This document shows, one piece after another, positions 7,031-16,537 of a stretch of 64,000 nt of DNA. The position numbers and the translations under genes are program-made. How positions within the stretch are numbered: position 1 is the first letter of the stretch; the number at the start of each line of letters is the position of its first letter. Source of the DNA: Streptomyces sp. V3I8 (GTDB taxonomy: Bacteria > Actinomycetota > Actinomycetes > Streptomycetales > Streptomycetaceae); contig NZ_JAUSZL010000002.1 in assembly GCF_030817535.1 (NCBI RefSeq), positions 434,001 to 498,000 of the forward strand. Direction: 5' to 3'. The notes beneath the pieces were generated by a model, which saw nothing but the letters and a program-made list of their open reading frames with translations, searched no databases and was not told the DNA's origin.

Positions 7031-8458
7031 ATGCGCTCCAGCGAGGCGAAGGACCACTCGGTGGCCGGGGCAGCCTCCGGCCCTCATCCGGAGCCCCCGC
7101 CCCCGCATTCCGAGCACACGCGCGGCTCCGCGGGCGGCGTACGCGGCTGCGCGGGCGGCACCGCGCGCCCCGGGGGCGGCCGCCCCGGTCCGGGCAGGCT
7201 CATGGAGGATCCCCGCTTCCCGCAGTCCCCGCCGGACATGGACGATCTGCACGTCATCGACAGTGATGTGTCCGCGGCCGTGGGGCGTGTCCTGGAGGAC
7301 CATCTGGCCGAACGGGTGGAGCGGGCCTGTGCCCTCGACCCGGTGTTCGGCCGCGATCTGGCCGAACGCGTCGCGCGGTTCACCCTGGACGGCGGCAAGC
7401 GCATGCGTTCCCGGTTCGTGTGGTGGGCCCTGCGCGCCTGCGGTGGCGGCCCGCGCGAGGCGGAGGCCGCCCTGCGCGTCGGCGCGGCCCTCGAACTGAT
7501 CCAGACCGGCGCCCTGGTCCACGACGACGTGATGGACGACGCGCGGCTGCGCCGGGGACGGCCCGCCCTGCACGTGGACGTCGCCGCCCAGTACGCCGAC
7601 ACCGTGCCGCAGGCGCTCGGTCCGCGGTTCGGCGAGGCCGCGGCGATCCTCGCCGGTGACCTGTCCCTGGCCTGGGCGGACGACCTCGTGGCGACCGTCG
7701 GCACGGCGCAGGTGGCCGTACGCGACCTGTGGAGCGCCATGCGCACCGAGATGGTGGCCGGGCAGTACCTGGACCTGCACGGCCAGGCCACCGCCTCCCG
7801 CTCCCTGGCCCGCGCGATCCGTGCCGCCTGCCTCAAGAGCGCCCTGTACTCCGTGGAGCGTCCGCTGGCGCTCGGCGCCGCGCTCGCCGGAGCGGACCCC
7901 GCGCGCGGCGAGGCGCTGTGCGCGGCGGGCCGGCGCGTCGGCATCGCCTTCCAGCTGCGCGACGACCTGGCCGACGTCTTCGGCGACCCCCGGCGCACCG
8001 GCAAACCCGTGGGCGGCGACATCCGCGCGGGCAAGCCCACCTATCTGGTCGCCCTGGCGCAGGCCCGGGCCGAGGCGACCGGGGACCGGCACGGCCTGGC
8101 CGTGCTGCGGCGGTCGCTCGGCCGCGCCGACCTGTCCGACAGCCGTCTGGAGGAGGTCCGTGACGTGCTGGTCACGACCGGCGCCCGCGCCGTCGTCGAA
8201 GCAAGGATCGAACGGCTGGTCACCCAGGGCATGCGCCACCTGCAGTCCGTCCCGCTGGAGCCGGAGGGCCGGCAGCGGCTGCGCGACCTGCTGCACGCCA
8301 CGGCCGGCACGACCCCCGCCACCCCGTCGTCCGCGGCGGCCGCACCGGTGGCACCCGCCGGGGCCCCACCGGGCGAGGCCCCACCGCCCGGGACGCAGGA
8401 CGACGGCACGCACACCTCGTTCCTGCTCGCCGCGGGTGCCGAGGGGGCTGTCCGATGA
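7031..8458 (+). CDS. crtE: Geranylgeranyl diphosphate synthase (polyprenyl synthetase)
   Basis: A 475-residue trans-prenyltransferase that supplies C20 diphosphate for phytoene. The first aspartate-rich motif is DDVMDD (from residue 165) and the second is DDLAD (from 311); GGKRMRSR and [11 protein letters not shown] are typical of the family. It is longer than usual: about 60 residues of Pro/Gly-rich sequence precede the conserved part and a 50-residue Ala/Pro-rich tail follows it. The ATG at 7031 has a GAGAGGA site; an internal ATG at 7201 would remove the N-terminal extension. First gene of the rightward crtE-crtI-crtB operon; its stop overlaps the crtI start (ATGA). Confidence 0.92.
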   Translation: MRSSEAKDHSVAGAASGPHPEPPPPHSEHTRGSAGGVRGCAGGTARPGGGRPGPGRLMEDPRFPQSPPDMDDLHVIDSDVSAAVGRVLEDHLAERVERACALDPVFGRDLAERVARFTLDGGKRMRSRFVWWALRACGGGPREAEAALRVGAALELIQTGALVHDDVMDDARLRRGRPALHVDVAAQYADTVPQALGPRFGEAAAILAGDLSLAWADDLVATVGTAQVAVRDLWSAMRTEMVAGQYLDLHGQATASRSLARAIRAACLKSALYSVERPLALGAALAGADPARGEALCAAGRRVGIAFQLRDDLADVFGDPRRTGKPVGGDIRAGKPTYLVALAQARAEATGDRHGLAVLRRSLGRADLSDSRLEEVRDVLVTTGARAVVEARIERLVTQGMRHLQSVPLEPEGRQRLRDLLHATAGTTPATPSSAAAAPVAPAGAPPGEAPPPGTQDDGTHTSFLLAAGAEGAVR

Positions 8459-10068
8459 CCAGGAACATCCCCGGACGTACGGACCATGTCGTGGTGGTCG
8501 GCGCCGGGCTCTCCGGTCTCGCCGCCGCCCTGCACCTGCTCGGCGCGGGCCGCCGGGTCACCGTCGTGGAACGCGACGACCTGCCCGGGGGCCGCGCCGG
8601 ACGCCTGGAGCGCGGCGGCTACCGCATGGACACCGGCCCCACCGTGCTGACCATGCCCGACCTGGCCGACGAGGCCTTCGCCGCGGTGGGCGGGAACCTG
8701 CGCGACCGCGTCGACCTGATCCCCCTGCACCCGGCCTACCGGGCGCTCTTCGCCGACGGCAGCGGCATCGACGTACACACCGGAGCGGAGGCGATGGAGG
8801 CCGAGGTCGAGCGGTTCGCGGGGGCCTCGGAGGCCGCGGGCTACCGGCGGCTGCGCCGGTGGCTGGAACAGCTGTACCGGGCGCAGATGCGGCACTTCAT
8901 CGACACGAACTTCGACTCGCCCTTCCAGCTGCTGACTCCCGACCTGGCGCGGCTGGCGGCGCTCGGCGGTTTCGGGCGGCTGGACGCGCGGATCGGGCGG
9001 TACCTGCGCGACGAGCGACTGCGCCGGGTCTTCTCCTTCCAGTCGCTGTACGCCGGGGTCCCGCCGAAGCAGGCCCTCGCCGCGTACGCCATGATCGCCT
9101 ACATGGACACCGTCGCCGGCGTGTACTTCCCGCGCGGCGGCATGCACGCCCTGCCGCAGGCCATGGCGGACGCCGCCGCTCAGGCGGGCGCCGACCTGCG
9201 CTTCGGGCAGGACGTCACCCGGCTGGAGCGCTCGGGCGACCGCGTCACCGCCGTCGTCACCGACCAGGGACGCATCGCGTGCGACGCCGTGGTCCTCACC
9301 CCGGACCTGCCGGTCGCCTACCGCCTCCTCGGCCACACACCGCGCCGGCCCCTGCGGATCAGGCACGCGCCGTCGGCCGTCGTCCTGCACGCCGGCACCG
9401 ACCGGACCTGGCCCGGACTCGCCCACCACACGCTGTCCTTCGGCGCCGCCTGGCACGGCACCTTCGACGAACTCACCCGCACCGGCGACCTGATGAGCGA
9501 CCCCTCGCTGCTCATCACCCGTCCGACCGCCACCGACCCCGCCCTCGCCCCGCCCGGCCGCCACCTCCACTACGTCCTGGCCCCCTGCCCCAACACCGAC
9601 ATCGGACCGGACGCCGCCGCCTGGGGCGACCTCGCCCCGCGCTACCGCGACAGCGTCCTGCGGGAGCTGGAGCAGCGCGGGTTCGACGGCTTCGCCGACG
9701 CGATCGAGGAGGAAACCCTGGTCACACCGGCCGACTGGCACGCCCAGGGACACGCGGCGGGCACGCCCTTCTCCGCCGCCCACACCTTCGCGCAGACCGG
9801 TCCGTTCCGGCCGCGCAACCTCGTCCGCGGCACCGAGAACGCCGTACTCGCCGGCTGCGGCACCACGCCGGGCGTCGGCGTCCCGACCGTACTGCTGTCC
9901 GGCAAGCTCGCCGCGGCCCGGATCACCGGGCGGCACACGGCTCCCGCCCCGAGGCGCGGACGCGCCGCACCGGCGGCACCGGCCGCGCTCACCGTGCCGA
10001 CCACACCGACAGCGCCGACATCCACAGCACCCACAGCACCCACAGCACCGGAAGGAAACCGCCGATGA
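8455..10068 (+). CDS. crtI: Phytoene desaturase
   Basis: A 537-residue bacterial CrtI, an FAD enzyme that introduces four double bonds into phytoene to give lycopene. It has the N-terminal dinucleotide motif [17 protein letters not shown], the [24 protein letters not shown] substrate segment and the C-terminal bacterial phytoene dehydrogenase signature around [20 protein letters not shown] 45-residue Ala/Pro/Thr tail ([17 protein letters not shown]) follows, encoded by short tandem repeats, and is not part of the catalytic fold. Start and stop both overlap neighbours by four bases, so crtE, crtI and crtB are translationally coupled. Confidence 0.94.
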   Translation: MTRNIPGRTDHVVVVGAGLSGLAAALHLLGAGRRVTVVERDDLPGGRAGRLERGGYRMDTGPTVLTMPDLADEAFAAVGGNLRDRVDLIPLHPAYRALFADGSGIDVHTGAEAMEAEVERFAGASEAAGYRRLRRWLEQLYRAQMRHFIDTNFDSPFQLLTPDLARLAALGGFGRLDARIGRYLRDERLRRVFSFQSLYAGVPPKQALAAYAMIAYMDTVAGVYFPRGGMHALPQAMADAAAQAGADLRFGQDVTRLERSGDRVTAVVTDQGRIACDAVVLTPDLPVAYRLLGHTPRRPLRIRHAPSAVVLHAGTDRTWPGLAHHTLSFGAAWHGTFDELTRTGDLMSDPSLLITRPTATDPALAPPGRHLHYVLAPCPNTDIGPDAAAWGDLAPRYRDSVLRELEQRGFDGFADAIEEETLVTPADWHAQGHAAGTPFSAAHTFAQTGPFRPRNLVRGTENAVLAGCGTTPGVGVPTVLLSGKLAAARITGRHTAPAPRRGRAAPAAPAALTVPTTPTAPTSTAPTAPTAPEGNRR

Positions 10069-11114
10069 CCGTCCGCGAACTCGACGCGGCAGGCATCACC
10101 GAGCCCGTCCTGCGCGACGCCTACACCCGGTGCCGCCGGCTCAACGCCCGGCACGGCAGGACCTACTTCCTCGCCACCCGGCTGCTGCCCGTGGAGCGGC
10201 GTCCCGCCGTCCACGCCCTCTACGGCTTCGCCCGCTGGGCGGACGACATCGTCGACGACCTGGACCAGGACATCCCGGCCCGGCGCCGCGCGGCGGACCT
10301 CGCCCGTCTGCACGAGGACCTGGAGCGGGGCCTCAGGGACGGGGACAGCACCGAACCCGTGGTCCTCGCACTCGCCGACACGGCCCGGCGGTACGACATC
10401 GACCACCGGCACTTCAGTGATTTCATGGCGTCGATGCGCAGCGACCTGGAGGTCACCGACTACCCGACGTACGACGACCTGCGCGCGTACATGCACGGTT
10501 CCGCGGCGGTCATCGGGCTGCAGATGCTGCCGATCCTCGGCACCGTGGTCCCGCGCGAGGAGGCCGCCCCGCACGCGGCCGCCCTGGGCGTCGCCTTCCA
10601 GCTGACCAACTTCCTGCGCGACGTCGGCGAGGACCTCGACCGCGGACGCGTCTACCTGCCCGCCGACCTGCTCGGCGCGCACGGCGTCGACCGGGAACTG
10701 CTGACGTGGAGCCGCTCCACCGGCCGCCGCGACCCGCGCATCACCGGGGCGCTGAAGGCCGCCGAGGACCTCACCCGCGGTGTCTACCGCGAGGCGGCAC
10801 CCGGGCTCGCGATGCTCGACCCGGTGGCACGTCCCTGCATCCGCACGGCCTTCGTGCTGTACGGCGGCATCCTGGACGCCGTCGCCGACGACGGCCACTC
10901 GGTACTGCACCGCCGGGCCGTGGTCCCCCGGCGCCGGCGCGCCGCGGTGGCCGTCGACGGGCTCGTCCGCCTGCTGGCCGCCCGGGCCGGGACGCGCGAG
11001 CGGCACACCGTGCGGCCCGTGCCCCCTCAACTGCCGCCCCCGGCGACCCTGGGGAGGCCCGCTGCCGCCGGGGCCTCCCCCGCTCCCACGTCGCTGCAGG
11101 AGGAGATCGCGTGA
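10065..11114 (+). CDS. crtB: 15-cis-phytoene synthase
   Basis: A 349-residue squalene/phytoene synthase that joins two geranylgeranyl diphosphates. Both aspartate-rich sites are present: ADDIVDD (from about residue 59) and [15 protein letters not shown], with [12 protein letters not shown] between them. The ATG at 10065 overlaps the crtI stop and follows a GGAAGGAAA site. The last 60 residues are Pro/Ala-rich and unconserved. Its stop overlaps a GTG start of the Rieske gene (GTGA), placing that gene in the same operon. Confidence 0.94.
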   Translation: MTVRELDAAGITEPVLRDAYTRCRRLNARHGRTYFLATRLLPVERRPAVHALYGFARWADDIVDDLDQDIPARRRAADLARLHEDLERGLRDGDSTEPVVLALADTARRYDIDHRHFSDFMASMRSDLEVTDYPTYDDLRAYMHGSAAVIGLQMLPILGTVVPREEAAPHAAALGVAFQLTNFLRDVGEDLDRGRVYLPADLLGAHGVDRELLTWSRSTGRRDPRITGALKAAEDLTRGVYREAAPGLAMLDPVARPCIRTAFVLYGGILDAVADDGHSVLHRRAVVPRRRRAAVAVDGLVRLLAARAGTRERHTVRPVPPQLPPPATLGRPAAAGASPAPTSLQEEIA

Positions 11115-12181
11115 GCCCCGACCGTGATCGCGGGCGTCCCGGCCGTGCCGACCGCGCCGTCCGTCGCGGGCGGTTCCCCCTGTCGCTGCGCAAGAACCCG
11201 GTGGCCTGGGAACGGCAGCGCCCGACCTGGCGCGAGGCCCGCCCGGCGGTGATCTCCGAGGCCCTGAAACGGGCGCAGGCGCGGCCCTCGGGCAACTGGT
11301 TCGTCGTCGGCTCCAGCCGGAGCGTCCGCGACGACCGGCCGCTGGCCCGGACCGTCGGCGGACGGGAGGTCGTCGTCTGGCGCGACGACAGCGGCCGACT
11401 GGTCGCCGGCCCCGGCGTCTGCCCGCACCTGGGCGCCCCGCTCCGGGACAGCCCGGTGCGCTGCGGCACCCTGGTCTGCCACTGGCACGGACTCGCCCTG
11501 CGCGGCACGGCGTTCGCGGGCTGGGAGCCCCTGCCCGTGCACGACGACGGCATCCTGGTCTGGGTGCGCCTGGACGACATCGGCGGCGAACCGCCCCTGG
11601 ACGCACCGGTGGTGCCGGCGCGGCCCGCCCCGGCGGACGCGGTGTCGGCCGTGTACGTGGGCTTCGGCACGTGCGAGCCGCAGGACATCGTGGCCAACCG
11701 GCTGGACCCCTGGCACGGGGCCTGGTTCCATCCGTACTCCTTCGTCGACCTGACCGTCGTCGACACTCCCCCGGCGACGGAGGGCACCGGGGGCACGGAG
11801 GCGGGGGCAGCACCGGCGGACGGCTTCGCCGTCGATGTCTCCTTCAAGCTCGCCGGGCGTCTCGTCGTACCGGTACGGGCGGTGTTCACCGCACCCGAGC
11901 CCCGCACCGTCGTCATGCACATCACGGAGGGCGAGGGGCAGGGCTCGGTCGTCGAGACGCATGCGACCCCGCTCGGCTCCGACGACCGCGGCAGGCCGCG
12001 GACCGCGGTGGTGGAGGCCGTCGTGGCGGCGTCGGACCGCACCGGATTCGCCGTCGCCCGCAGGATGGCACCGGTACTGCGACCACTCGTACGGGCCGCC
12101 GCCGGACGGCTGTGGCGCGACGACCTGGCCTACGCGGAACGCCGCTGGCAGTTGCGCTCGACGGGACGCTTCCCTGGCTGA
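11111..12181 (+). CDS. Rieske [2Fe-2S] protein of the carotenoid operon (DUF5914-type C-terminus)
   Basis: A 356-residue protein with a Rieske iron-sulfur domain: CPHLGAP and CHWHG supply the two Cys and two His cluster ligands (about residues 102-125). The rest matches what I recall as the DUF5914 region found beside phytoene synthases in Streptomyces. The segment [20 protein letters not shown] resembles the mononuclear-iron helix of ring-hydroxylating oxygenases, so an oxygenase is possible. It occupies the place of the gene called crtV in S. griseus, which has been described as a methylesterase; the sequence here does not look like one. GTG start overlaps crtB, with AGGAGATC as ribosome site. 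Substrate presumably a carotenoid, unproven. Confidence 0.85.
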   Translation: MSPDRDRGRPGRADRAVRRGRFPLSLRKNPVAWERQRPTWREARPAVISEALKRAQARPSGNWFVVGSSRSVRDDRPLARTVGGREVVVWRDDSGRLVAGPGVCPHLGAPLRDSPVRCGTLVCHWHGLALRGTAFAGWEPLPVHDDGILVWVRLDDIGGEPPLDAPVVPARPAPADAVSAVYVGFGTCEPQDIVANRLDPWHGAWFHPYSFVDLTVVDTPPATEGTGGTEAGAAPADGFAVDVSFKLAGRLVVPVRAVFTAPEPRTVVMHITEGEGQGSVVETHATPLGSDDRGRPRTAVVEAVVAASDRTGFAVARRMAPVLRPLVRAAAGRLWRDDLAYAERRWQLRSTGRFPG

Positions 12182-12211
12182 GCCGCCCGGCCCCGCTCCG
12201 TCCCGGCCTGC

Positions 12212-12229
12212 CCCGGCCGGCCGGCCGGG
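12212..12229. terminator. GC palindrome after the crtEIB operon
   Basis: Perfect 18-base palindrome CCCGGCCGGCCGGCCGGG, 30 bases after the stop of the Rieske gene. It can fold as a hairpin and may end the crt operon before litR; there is no T-run, as is common in Streptomyces. Confidence 0.35.
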
Positions 12230-12308
12230 TGACAGCCGCACGTGCCACAGCCCGATGTTTTCTGAGCGCATCCGTTCGTCCCTGTGCGACAGAAGATCAT
12301 GCGAGCCA

Positions 12309-12330
12309 TGCGGACTGCCGAGAGTCCGCA
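12309..12330. promoter_or_regulatory. Inverted repeat upstream of litR
   Basis: Eight-base perfect arms TGCGGACT and AGTCCGCA are separated by six bases, 42 bases before the litR start. A GTGCGACA box like the one in the crtY motif lies just upstream (12284-12291). Possible autoregulatory site for LitR or LitS; no direct evidence. Confidence 0.45.
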
Positions 12331-12372
12331 CAGCGTGCGAAACGAGGCAGAGCTGATGCCGGACGGCGCCCG

Positions 12373-13434
12373 ATGGACATGAGGGACCGCGAGCCGGCGG
12401 AACCGGCGGAACCGGCCGACATGGGGGTCACGACGGGCTTCCTGGCGCGCACGCTCGGCGTGTCCCCGACGACCCTGCGTTCCTGGGACCGCCGGTACGG
12501 ACTGGGGCCGGCCGTGCGGGCGGACGGCCGGCAGCGCCGGTGGTCGCCGCAGGACGTGGCCATGCTGCGCGAGATGTGCAGGCTGACCGCCACGGGAGTA
12601 CCTCCGGCCGAGGCCGCGCGGGCCGTCCTCGAACGGGCGCGGGGCGAGAGCGCCGACGCTCCGGGGCCACCTGGCGGCACGGCGGCGCACGGACGCGACG
12701 CGCCGGCGCCGCGGGCCCCGTCCGTGCCGTCGGCCGTCGGCGGCCACTCCCCCGGCGCGTCCGGCACGCTGCCCGCGGGAATCGCTCGTCAGGAGTGCCG
12801 CGGGCTGGCCCGGGCGGCCGTACGGCTCGACGCGTCGGCCGTCCAGGAACAGCTCACCGCCTCGGTGCGGGCCCATGGTCTCGTGGCGGCGTGGGAGGAG
12901 GTCATGGCACCCACGCTGCGGGCGGCCGGCCGCAAGTGGGAGTCCTCCGGCGACCGCTATGTGGAGGTCGAGCACCTGCTGTCCTGGCACGTCTCCACCG
13001 TCCTGCGGCACGTGTACGTCTCCTCGGTCGCGTCGCGGCACGGGCAGGACGCCTCCCCCGTCCTGCTGACGTGCCTGCCCGACGAGCAGCACACGCTGCC
13101 GCTCGAGGCGCTCAACGCCGCGCTGGCGGAGGCGGGCGTGCCGACGCTGATGCTCGGCGGGGCGGTTCCGGTCGAGGCCGTGGACAGCGCCGTGCGGCGC
13201 GTCGGCCCCGCGGCGGTCGCCCTGTGGAGCCAGTCGCGCTCGACCGCCAACCTTCCGCTCGCCCAGCACATCGCCGCGACCCGGTGGGGCATCCGCGGAG
13301 CCCGCAGACAGAGCCCGGTGCTGCTGTGCGGGCCCGGCTGGGGCCGCGGCGCGCCGGACGGACTGCTGCGCCCGACGGGTCTGCGGGACGCGGTACGCAT
13401 GCTGGTCTCGCTCGACGCGTCGTCCCGGCCGTGA
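12373..13434 (+). CDS. litR: LitR/CarH-type MerR regulator with cobalamin-binding domain
   Basis: A 353-residue regulator. An N-terminal MerR helix-turn-helix (GFLARTLGVSPTTLRSWDRRYG, residues about 22-80) is joined by a Pro/Gly linker to a B12-binding helical bundle with W189 and E200-H201, and a Rossmann-type B12 domain with E238-x-H240. The family holds adenosylcobalamin in the dark, represses crt genes, and releases DNA in light. Relative to my memory of Thermus CarH, the Trp is followed by Glu rather than His, the Trp-to-Glu spacing is one residue longer, and Pro replaces Gly after ExHxx. ATG 12373 is used; the ribosome site is poor and 12379 or 12421 are alternatives. Confidence 0.9.
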   Translation: MDMRDREPAEPAEPADMGVTTGFLARTLGVSPTTLRSWDRRYGLGPAVRADGRQRRWSPQDVAMLREMCRLTATGVPPAEAARAVLERARGESADAPGPPGGTAAHGRDAPAPRAPSVPSAVGGHSPGASGTLPAGIARQECRGLARAAVRLDASAVQEQLTASVRAHGLVAAWEEVMAPTLRAAGRKWESSGDRYVEVEHLLSWHVSTVLRHVYVSSVASRHGQDASPVLLTCLPDEQHTLPLEALNAALAEAGVPTLMLGGAVPVEAVDSAVRRVGPAAVALWSQSRSTANLPLAQHIAATRWGIRGARRQSPVLLCGPGWGRGAPDGLLRPTGLRDAVRMLVSLDASSRP

Positions 13435-13656
13435 CGTCCGCCCCCGGGCCGCGGGTCCCACTCGGGCAGCTTCCCGGTCCGGCCGCCCGGGGGTGCCGGC
13501 GGGTTCCGCCGCGTGCGCGGGCCGGTGTGCCGGGCGCGAGGACGGCGCGTCGCCGGCGCGGATCGTGGACGGTCCCGGAGGGTGCGGTCGTCGGCGGTTC
13601 ACGGGCGGCCCGTGGTGCGATCACGCCAGGCACGCTTTGCGCACAAGGCATATGAT

Positions 13657-13673
13657 CTTGCGTATGACGCAAG
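13657..13673. promoter_or_regulatory. Palindrome over the start codon of the XRE-cupin gene
   Basis: CTTGCGT and ACGCAAG flank the ATG at 13664 as perfect seven-base arms. A -10-like TATGAT (13651-13656) ends seven bases before the ATG, implying a leaderless transcript whose first bases lie inside the operator. A related TTGCGCACAA box sits at 13637-13646. This fits autorepression by the gene product. Confidence 0.6.
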
Positions 13674-14257
13674 GCAATGCCGAGCTGGACGGCCTGGTAC
13701 GTAAACGGATCCGTGCACTGCGCTTGGCACAGGGCTGGTCCCTGGACGAGCTGGCCACCCGCGCCCGGCTCAGTCCCTCCACGCTCAGCCGCATCGAAAA
13801 CGGGCAGCGGCGTCTCGCGCTGGACCAGCTCGTCACCCTGGCCCGGGCGCTGGACACCTCGCTCGACCAGCTGGTGGAGACGGCGACGGACGATGTCGTC
13901 TCCAGCCCGATGATCGACTCGGTCCACCGGTCGATGCGCTGGCCGATCCGCGCGGATCCCGGCATGACGGTCGTACGCCAGCGCATGACGGATCCGCCGC
14001 CCGACAACCCCGCGCGCCTGCGCGCCCATCCGGGCCGCGAATGGCTCGTCGTCCTCTCGGGCACCGCGGTCCTGCTGCTGGGCAACCGGCGCTTTCGCGT
14101 GGAGACCAACCAGGCCGCCGAGTTCCCCACGATGCTCCCCCACGCCCTCGGCGCCGAGGGCGGACCCTGCGAGATCCTGGGCATCTTCGACCGAGACGCC
14201 CGCCGCGGCCACCAGGGCAACGAGGACGGCGGGAACGCGCAGCGCGCACCGCGCTGA
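13664..14257 (+). CDS. XRE-family regulator with C-terminal cupin domain
   Basis: A 197-residue protein. Residues 8-65 form a Cro/C1-type helix-turn-helix (RKRIRALRLAQGWSLDELA, LSPSTLSRIENGQRRL). Residues about 100-180 form a cupin (HPGREWLVVLSGTAVLLLGN, AEFPTMLPHALG), probably the effector-binding sensor. The ATG at 13664 is preferred over 13652 because it lies seven bases after a TATGAT -10 box and no ribosome site exists, which suggests leaderless translation. The gene's own start is covered by a palindrome. Downstream is a remnant methyltransferase, the usual partner of this regulator in related genomes. Confidence 0.85.
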   Translation: MTQGNAELDGLVRKRIRALRLAQGWSLDELATRARLSPSTLSRIENGQRRLALDQLVTLARALDTSLDQLVETATDDVVSSPMIDSVHRSMRWPIRADPGMTVVRQRMTDPPPDNPARLRAHPGREWLVVLSGTAVLLLGNRRFRVETNQAAEFPTMLPHALGAEGGPCEILGIFDRDARRGHQGNEDGGNAQRAPR

Positions 14258-14289
14258 GGAAGCACCGGAGAGGCACGGGGGAGGCGCCC

Positions 14290-14619
14290 GTGCCGGCTGC
14301 TCCAGCCCCTGCTCCCGCTCACGCGGGCGGGGCTCGGCCGGCGCCGCAGAAAACGGAGGTGCTCGCCGAGCGCCTCGCCTCCGTCACGGTGTGGCTGCCC
14401 GTCGAAGCCGGCGGTCCCTGCCACATCGTGGACCTCGGCTGCGGGACCGGGGCCGGAACCCTCGCGCTGCTCCAGCGTCTCCCCGGCGCGCAGGTGACCG
14501 CCGTCGACACCTCCGCCGCACACCTGCGCCGTATACGCGGCGGTGTCGCCGGAATCCTGCCGACCGAGGACCTGACCGTACGCACGGAGCGCATGGTGTG
14601 GGCCGCACGCCGTCGATGA
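14290..14619 (+). pseudogene. SAM-dependent methyltransferase with internal deletion
   Basis: A 109-codon open frame starting at GTG 14290 after a GGGGGAGG site. It contains SAM motif I (HIVDLGCGTGAGTLALLQ) and the acidic-loop motif VTAVDTS, but about 12 residues later passes straight to DLTVRTERMVWAARRR, which looks like the end of a normal-length family member. The middle of the fold, including motifs II-IV, is missing, so the product is unlikely to be active. It sits 32 bases after the XRE-cupin gene, a common regulator-methyltransferase pair. The deletion is inferred from length and motif order; an intact relative would be needed to place the breakpoints. Confidence 0.6.
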
Positions 14620-14671
14620 GCGACGCGCCCGTTCCCGCGCGGAAAGGCCGCCGTTGCCGACGAGCCGGGGC

Positions 14672-15691
14672 CTACGGCGTCAGCACGATCCGGCCGAAGA
14701 CCTCGCCCGCGTCCATCTTCCGGTGGGCCAGGACGGCCTCTTCCAGGGGCAGGAGTTCGTGCACCACCGTCGCCAGTTCACCGCGGCCCGCGGCGGCGAA
14801 CTGCTCGATGCGTACGGCACGGAGGTCGGCCGCGGCGACGGTGTCCGCGCTGAAGGTGGCGAAGGACAGCGACCTCTGGAACGCGGTGATCAGTTTCGTG
14901 CCGAAGTCGGCCGGCGGCTGTCCGGCGACCACGCCGACGGCGACCAGGCGGCCGTTCGGGTTGAGCAGGTCGAAGAACGACGGCATGTCATGGCCAGCCA
15001 CGATGTCGATGATCACGTCGTAGCCCGCGGGAGCATCTTCCGTGCCGCCGTCACTGCCACTGCCACTGCCGTCGCCACCGCCACCGCCAGGGACACCGTC
15101 GTCTCTGCCGGACCGGTCCAGTACACGGGTCGCGCCCAGCTTCCGCAGACGGTCGCCGCGTTCGGCCGACGACGTGGTGACCGCCACCGCCGCGGCGCCC
15201 GCGCGAACCGCGAGCTGGACCGTCATGATGCCGATGCTGCCGGCCGCTCCGCGTACGAGGACCGTCTCGCCGGGGGCGAAGTGCGCGTGCGCCAGCGCGA
15301 AGTGGGCGACGGCCCCGGAGGTGCCGAGCGTCACGGCGTCGGCGGCGGACAGGTCCGCGGGCAGCGGGACGGCCTCCCGGACCGGGACGGCGACCTGTTC
15401 GACGTAGCCGCCACCCGTGCCGGTGAACGCCCACACCCGCCGGCCGATCCACGACGCATCGACGCCGTCACCGACGGCGGTGACGGTGCCCGCGATCTCG
15501 CTGCCGGGAACGAACCCCTCCTTGAAGCCGTACGCGGCCAGCGCACCGCTGCGGATCACCGTGTCGACTCCGCCCACCCCCGCCGCCTCCGTTGCGATCA
15601 GCACCTGTCCGGCAGCGGGTGCGGGGACCGGCAGGTCGATGACGGCCAGCCCTTCAGGGGCTCCGTACCTCTGGATCGCGATCGCCTTCAC
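14672..15691 (-). CDS. Zinc-type alcohol dehydrogenase / quinone oxidoreductase (MDR family)
   Basis: A 339-residue medium-chain dehydrogenase/reductase of the NADPH:quinone oxidoreductase type. MKAIAIQRYG, PGSEIAGTVTAVG and the nucleotide-binding segment VLVRGAAGSIGIMTVQLA are typical, and zinc-binding cysteines are absent. A Gly/Ser/Asp-rich insertion (PGGGGGDGSGSGSDGG) interrupts the Rossmann domain after VLDRSG and is probably a surface loop. It is divergent from a TetR regulator across a 106-base gap, so the regulator probably controls it. The substrate is unknown. Confidence 0.88.
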   Translation of the reverse strand: MKAIAIQRYGAPEGLAVIDLPVPAPAAGQVLIATEAAGVGGVDTVIRSGALAAYGFKEGFVPGSEIAGTVTAVGDGVDASWIGRRVWAFTGTGGGYVEQVAVPVREAVPLPADLSAADAVTLGTSGAVAHFALAHAHFAPGETVLVRGAAGSIGIMTVQLAVRAGAAAVAVTTSSAERGDRLRKLGATRVLDRSGRDDGVPGGGGGDGSGSGSDGGTEDAPAGYDVIIDIVAGHDMPSFFDLLNPNGRLVAVGVVAGQPPADFGTKLITAFQRSLSFATFSADTVAAADLRAVRIEQFAAAGRGELATVVHELLPLEEAVLAHRKMDAGEVFGRIVLTP

Positions 15692-15797
15692 CGGCGTCTC
15701 CTCGTGCTCGTACCTTCGCGGACCCGTCTCGTGCGGAGCCGCTCCCAGGCCTCGGACCGTAACGGACGCCCCCGTCCACTTGGCTAAAGTGAGAGAG

Positions 15798-16475
15798 GTG
15801 ACCGACCCTTTGCCTCACCCCCCTCCGACGCGGCCCTCCCGGTCCCCGGACCTGCGTTCCGACGCGCGGGACAACCGCGAGCGCGTCCTCGACGCGGCCC
15901 GCACGCTGTTCTCCGCCCGTGGCCTCGACGTACCGATGCGGGAGATCGCCCGGCGCGCCGGGGTCGGGCCCGCCACCTTGTACCGGCGTTTCCCGACCAA
16001 GCAGATCCTGGTCACCGCGGTCTTCGCGGACCAGGTGCGCGCGTGCCGGGCCATCGTCGACGAGGGGTGCGCCGATCCGGATCCGTGGCGGGGCTTCTGC
16101 CTGGTCATCGAGCGGATCTGCGAACTGCACGCGCACGACCGCGGCTTCACCGAGGTCTTCATGTCGATGTTCCCGGGGACGGAGGATGCCGCCGAGAGTC
16201 GTGAGTACACGGTGCGGGCCGTCGCCGGACTGGCCCGGCGGGCCCAGGAGGCGGGGCACCTGCGCCCCGACTTCGTCATGGACGACCTCGTCCTCGTACT
16301 GATGGCCCACAAGGGGATCCGCACCGCGTCGAGCGCCGGCCAGATTGCGGCCTCCCGGCGGTTCGCGGGGTTCGTGATCCAGGCGTTCGCCGCCCGTCCC
16401 GGGCACACGCCGCTGCCGCCGCTCCCGCCACCGGCACGGCCGGCATCCGCGGTACCGGACGGCGCCGGGCCCTGA
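15798..16475 (+). CDS. TetR family transcriptional regulator
   Basis: A 225-residue regulator. The helix-turn-helix is NRERVLDAARTLFSARGLDVPMREIARRAGVGPATLYRRFP split over residues about 22-65; the C-terminal ligand domain carries FVMDDLVLVLMAHKG. GTG 15798 is chosen: TAAAGT (15785-15790) looks like a -10 box seven bases upstream, consistent with leaderless translation; GTG 15789 is an alternative. An inverted repeat GGACG-4-CGTCC (15764-15777) in the divergent gap is a candidate operator shared with the MDR oxidoreductase gene. Confidence 0.87.
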   Translation: MTDPLPHPPPTRPSRSPDLRSDARDNRERVLDAARTLFSARGLDVPMREIARRAGVGPATLYRRFPTKQILVTAVFADQVRACRAIVDEGCADPDPWRGFCLVIERICELHAHDRGFTEVFMSMFPGTEDAAESREYTVRAVAGLARRAQEAGHLRPDFVMDDLVLVLMAHKGIRTASSAGQIAASRRFAGFVIQAFAARPGHTPLPPLPPPARPASAVPDGAGP

Positions 16476-16537
16476 AACCGCCGGTCCCGTCGACGGCTTC
16501 GGCGATGCCGACGGGTGGCGGCGGATGGCGACGGGCT

